From JBGOTP01 sp041476545 (GTDB lineage: Bacteria; Acidobacteriota; Vicinamibacteria; Vicinamibacterales; CAVVIG01): DNA of 6,206 nucleotides. Positions 4,605-6,206 of the stretch are shown here, piece by piece; position 1 is the first letter of the stretch, and each line of letters starts with the position of its first letter. Below the pieces are notes generated by a model. The model did not search any database. It saw only the letters and a program-made list of their open reading frames with translations, and was not told where the DNA came from. Made by a program: the position numbers and the translations under genes. The stretch covers positions 1 through 6,206 of the forward strand of contig JBGOTP010000307.1 in assembly GCA_041476545.1 (NCBI GenBank), written 5' to 3'.

Positions 4605-6206
4605 CTACCCCTGTGGGCGTGTAGGCGCGCCCTCATAGCGCGTGCCCGGCGCCAGTCGTTCGCGCTTCATGACGATGCTGTGGGCGGCGACGTGCGCGCC
4701 GGCCCCGATGTCGGCCCCGTAGAGGGGAACCACACCACCGGCCAGAGTGGATCCGCGCCGGATGTGTACGCGATCAATCTTGAGGACCCGGTCCTCGAAC
4801 GTGTGCGCCTGGAACATCGCGCTCACGGTGGCCTCGTCCTCAATCACGATCATGTCGGGGTCTACCACCTGCGCGAACCCGTGCCCGAGCAGCACGCGGC
4901 GGCCGATCGTCATCCCCATGGCGCGCAAATACCAGGTCAGCCACAGCGTGCCCTCGAGGGCGCTGAGCAGGCCCCGTCCGTACATCGCCCAGGCGACGTA
5001 GAGAAAATCCCAGCGGCTGCACCAGCACGACCAGAGCGCGTGCGTGCCCGGACGCACGCGGCCGAGGAGTCCCCACTTCAGCGCCAACAGGAGGGCGGAC
5101 AACGCGGCCGCGCCAGCGAAGGTCCAGGCAGGGACGGCCACGAGCAGCAGGCCCCACGGCGTCCGCGTGGCCTCGGCCGCGCTGATGCCGGCGATCCAGC
5201 CGAGCCCCACCAGGATGGGGCCGATGGGCAGCAGGCATCGCAGGAGTTCCCAGAACACGCGGTTCAGGTACCGCACGAGCGACGGTTCGTGCGTCAGATG
5301 ACGATCGACCGAGATGATCTCGCGTCGGGGCAGATCCAGCGGCGGATGACCGAACCAGGAACTGCCGGGGCGGATGCTGTCCTGGTCCGCCACCGTGGAC
5401 ACCCCGATCAATACATCGTCTGGCAGACGTGTTCCACACGGTATGACGGCGTGATTGCCGATGAACGCGCGAGCGCCAAGCCGAACGTGGCCGAGCGTGA
5501 CGGTGCCGCGATCGATCCGGGGACCGGCAAGGTAAATCCCATCGGCGAGGAAGCACTCCGGCCCGGCGTCCACCAGGTCCGGCACCGTATCGATGATCGT
5601 GCTGATCTCGCCTTTGGGTCCGATCCGCATGCCCGCCCGCCGCAGCCAGACCGGCCAGAAGAGGGTGCTGCTCAACCACGTGCCCGCCGACTCGACCAGG
5701 TTGGTCTTCAGCCTGATCCGGATGTAGGCCCAGCTCCAGCGACTGATGACGCCGTCCGGCGTTGTCCCCAGCTCGCGCGTGGCGAACGCTTCGAGCGCGA
5801 GAGCCATCGGCACGGCGAGCGTGGCCGCGGCGATCACGAGCGACAAACCCCTGATGCTCCATGACGCGTTGAAGACCAGATTGATCACTGAATCGGCGTT
5901 CAGTCCCAGCGCGATGACGACCGCGATGCCGAACAGTTCGAGCGGCAGCGCAATCAGGAACCACAGGAGCGACCGCGACGTCACGAGCGCCGCGGCGTGC
6001 ACCAGCGGATCGAGTGTCGTCTCGCCGATGCGGATCGAAGGCACCGGTGGCGTGCGGCCGGCGGGAGCGGCGGGAATACCATCCCACCGCTGGCCCGCGG
6101 GGACACGGCCCCCTTCCGGCAGCGACGACCATGGTGTGAGCGACGCGTCTGGCGCCAGGCTCGAGTTCGGCGCCATGCCCGCGTGCACGTCGAGCGTGGC
6201 CCGATC
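4605..6206 (-). CDS. Pls/PosA-type NRPS terminal membrane region with beta-helix blocks (N-terminus cut by window edge)
   Basis: 533 codons plus stop are present, and the frame stays open to the right edge. The GTG at 6188 lies inside a beta-helix block, so it is not the true start. Numbered from that GTG, the order is: a beta-helix remnant ending WDGIPA (35-40); membrane helices (about 68-95 and 100-135); a second hexapeptide left-handed beta-helix (about 205-275), ending WFGHPP (278-283); membrane helices (about 302-335 and 345-375); and a third beta-helix with acyltransferase-like features (about 428-517), including AHTFEDRVLK, ending YEGAPT (518-523). This layout matches the terminal region of membrane NRPSs such as epsilon-poly-L-lysine synthetase and PosA-like proteins (TIGR02353 type). 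There the adenylation and carrier domains lie upstream and the membrane part is thought to join amino acids. Those upstream domains would lie beyond position 6206, so a stand-alone membrane acyltransferase-like protein cannot be excluded. It is convergent with the VWA gene. Confidence 0.82.
   Translation of the reverse strand, partial: DRATLDVHAGMAPNSSLAPDASLTPWSSLPEGGRVPAGQRWDGIPAAPAGRTPPVPSIRIGETTLDPLVHAAALVTSRSLLWFLIALPLELFGIAVVIALGLNADSVINLVFNASWSIRGLSLVIAAATLAVPMALALEAFATRELGTTPDGVISRWSWAYIRIRLKTNLVESAGTWLSSTLFWPVWLRRAGMRIGPKGEISTIIDTVPDLVDAGPECFLADGIYLAGPRIDRGTVTLGHVRLGARAFIGNHAVIPCGTRLPDDVLIGVSTVADQDSIRPGSSWFGHPPLDLPRREIISVDRHLTHEPSLVRYLNRVFWELLRCLLPIGPILVGLGWIAGISAAEATRTPWGLLLVAVPAWTFAGAAALSALLLALKWGLLGRVRPGTHALWSCWCSRWDFLYVAWAMYGRGLLSALEGTLWLTWYLRAMGMTIGRRVLLGHGFAQVVDPDMIVIEDEATVSAMFQAHTFEDRVLKIDRVHIRRGSTLAGGVVPLYGADIGAGAHVAAHSIVMKRERLAPGTRYEGAPTRPQG

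Noticed and set aside
4601..4627. Imperfect hairpins (CCTAC/GTAGG and CGCCC/GGGCG) at the convergent end of the VWA and NRPS-like genes, considered as a shared terminator
   Set aside because: Stems are only 5 bp, mutually exclusive, overlap the stop and last codons of the NRPS-like gene, and have no T-tract on either side.
4680..5864. Plus-strand ORF of 394 codons opposite the NRPS-like gene, and a 430-codon minus-strand ORF (4840-6132) in another frame
   Set aside because: Both give Arg/Pro/Gly/Asp-rich low-complexity translations, while the chosen minus frame gives clear membrane helices and beta-helix repeats.

Overview
The window is GC-rich (roughly 60-65% by eye) bacterial DNA with tightly packed genes, very high GC at third codon positions and weak Shine-Dalgarno signals. 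No rRNA, tRNA, CRISPR array, insertion sequence or phage gene is visible. The mix of families (SPINDLY-type GT41 glycosyltransferase, lasso-B2-like peptidase, NTP_transf_5 nucleotidyltransferase, BatA-like VWA protein, membrane-bound Pls/PosA-type NRPS terminal region) fits a large-genome environmental bacterium. Acidobacteriota, Myxococcota-like or Planctomycetota lineages are possible, but this is a soft inference; no marker gene fixes the taxon.

Layout. (i) Positions 3127 down to 1, minus strand: three consecutive genes that look co-transcribed. In order of transcription they are a small lasso-peptide B2-like (transglutaminase-fold) cysteine peptidase, a NTP_transf_5 family nucleotidyltransferase, and a SPINDLY/O-GlcNAc-transferase-like GT41 glycosyltransferase that runs off the left edge. 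(ii) 3128-3472: a divergent intergenic region with a possible 40-residue plus-strand ORF and a good -10-like element just before the B2-like gene. (iii) 3473-4582, plus strand: a membrane-anchored von Willebrand factor A protein of BatA type with an intact MIDAS. (iv) 4605-6206, minus strand, convergent with the VWA gene: the C-terminal part of a membrane protein made of alternating transmembrane and left-handed beta-helix blocks, as in the terminal region of Pls/PosA-type NRPSs. It runs off the right edge.

How the genes may work together. The B2-like peptidase, the nucleotidyltransferase and the glycosyltransferase are all of kinds found in peptide-modifying clusters. Together they suggest a lasso-related or other RiPP-like pathway, or a protein/exopolysaccharide modification system. 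The usual partners (PqqD-like B1/RRE, asparagine-synthetase-like cyclase, a convincing precursor) are not in the window. This grouping is the strongest candidate for an undescribed system here. Two details deserve attention: the glycosyltransferase lacks histidines that I expect from memory in two conserved motifs, and the peptidase and nucleotidyltransferase genes share one reading frame, separated by a single TGA within a Pro/Ser-rich open stretch.
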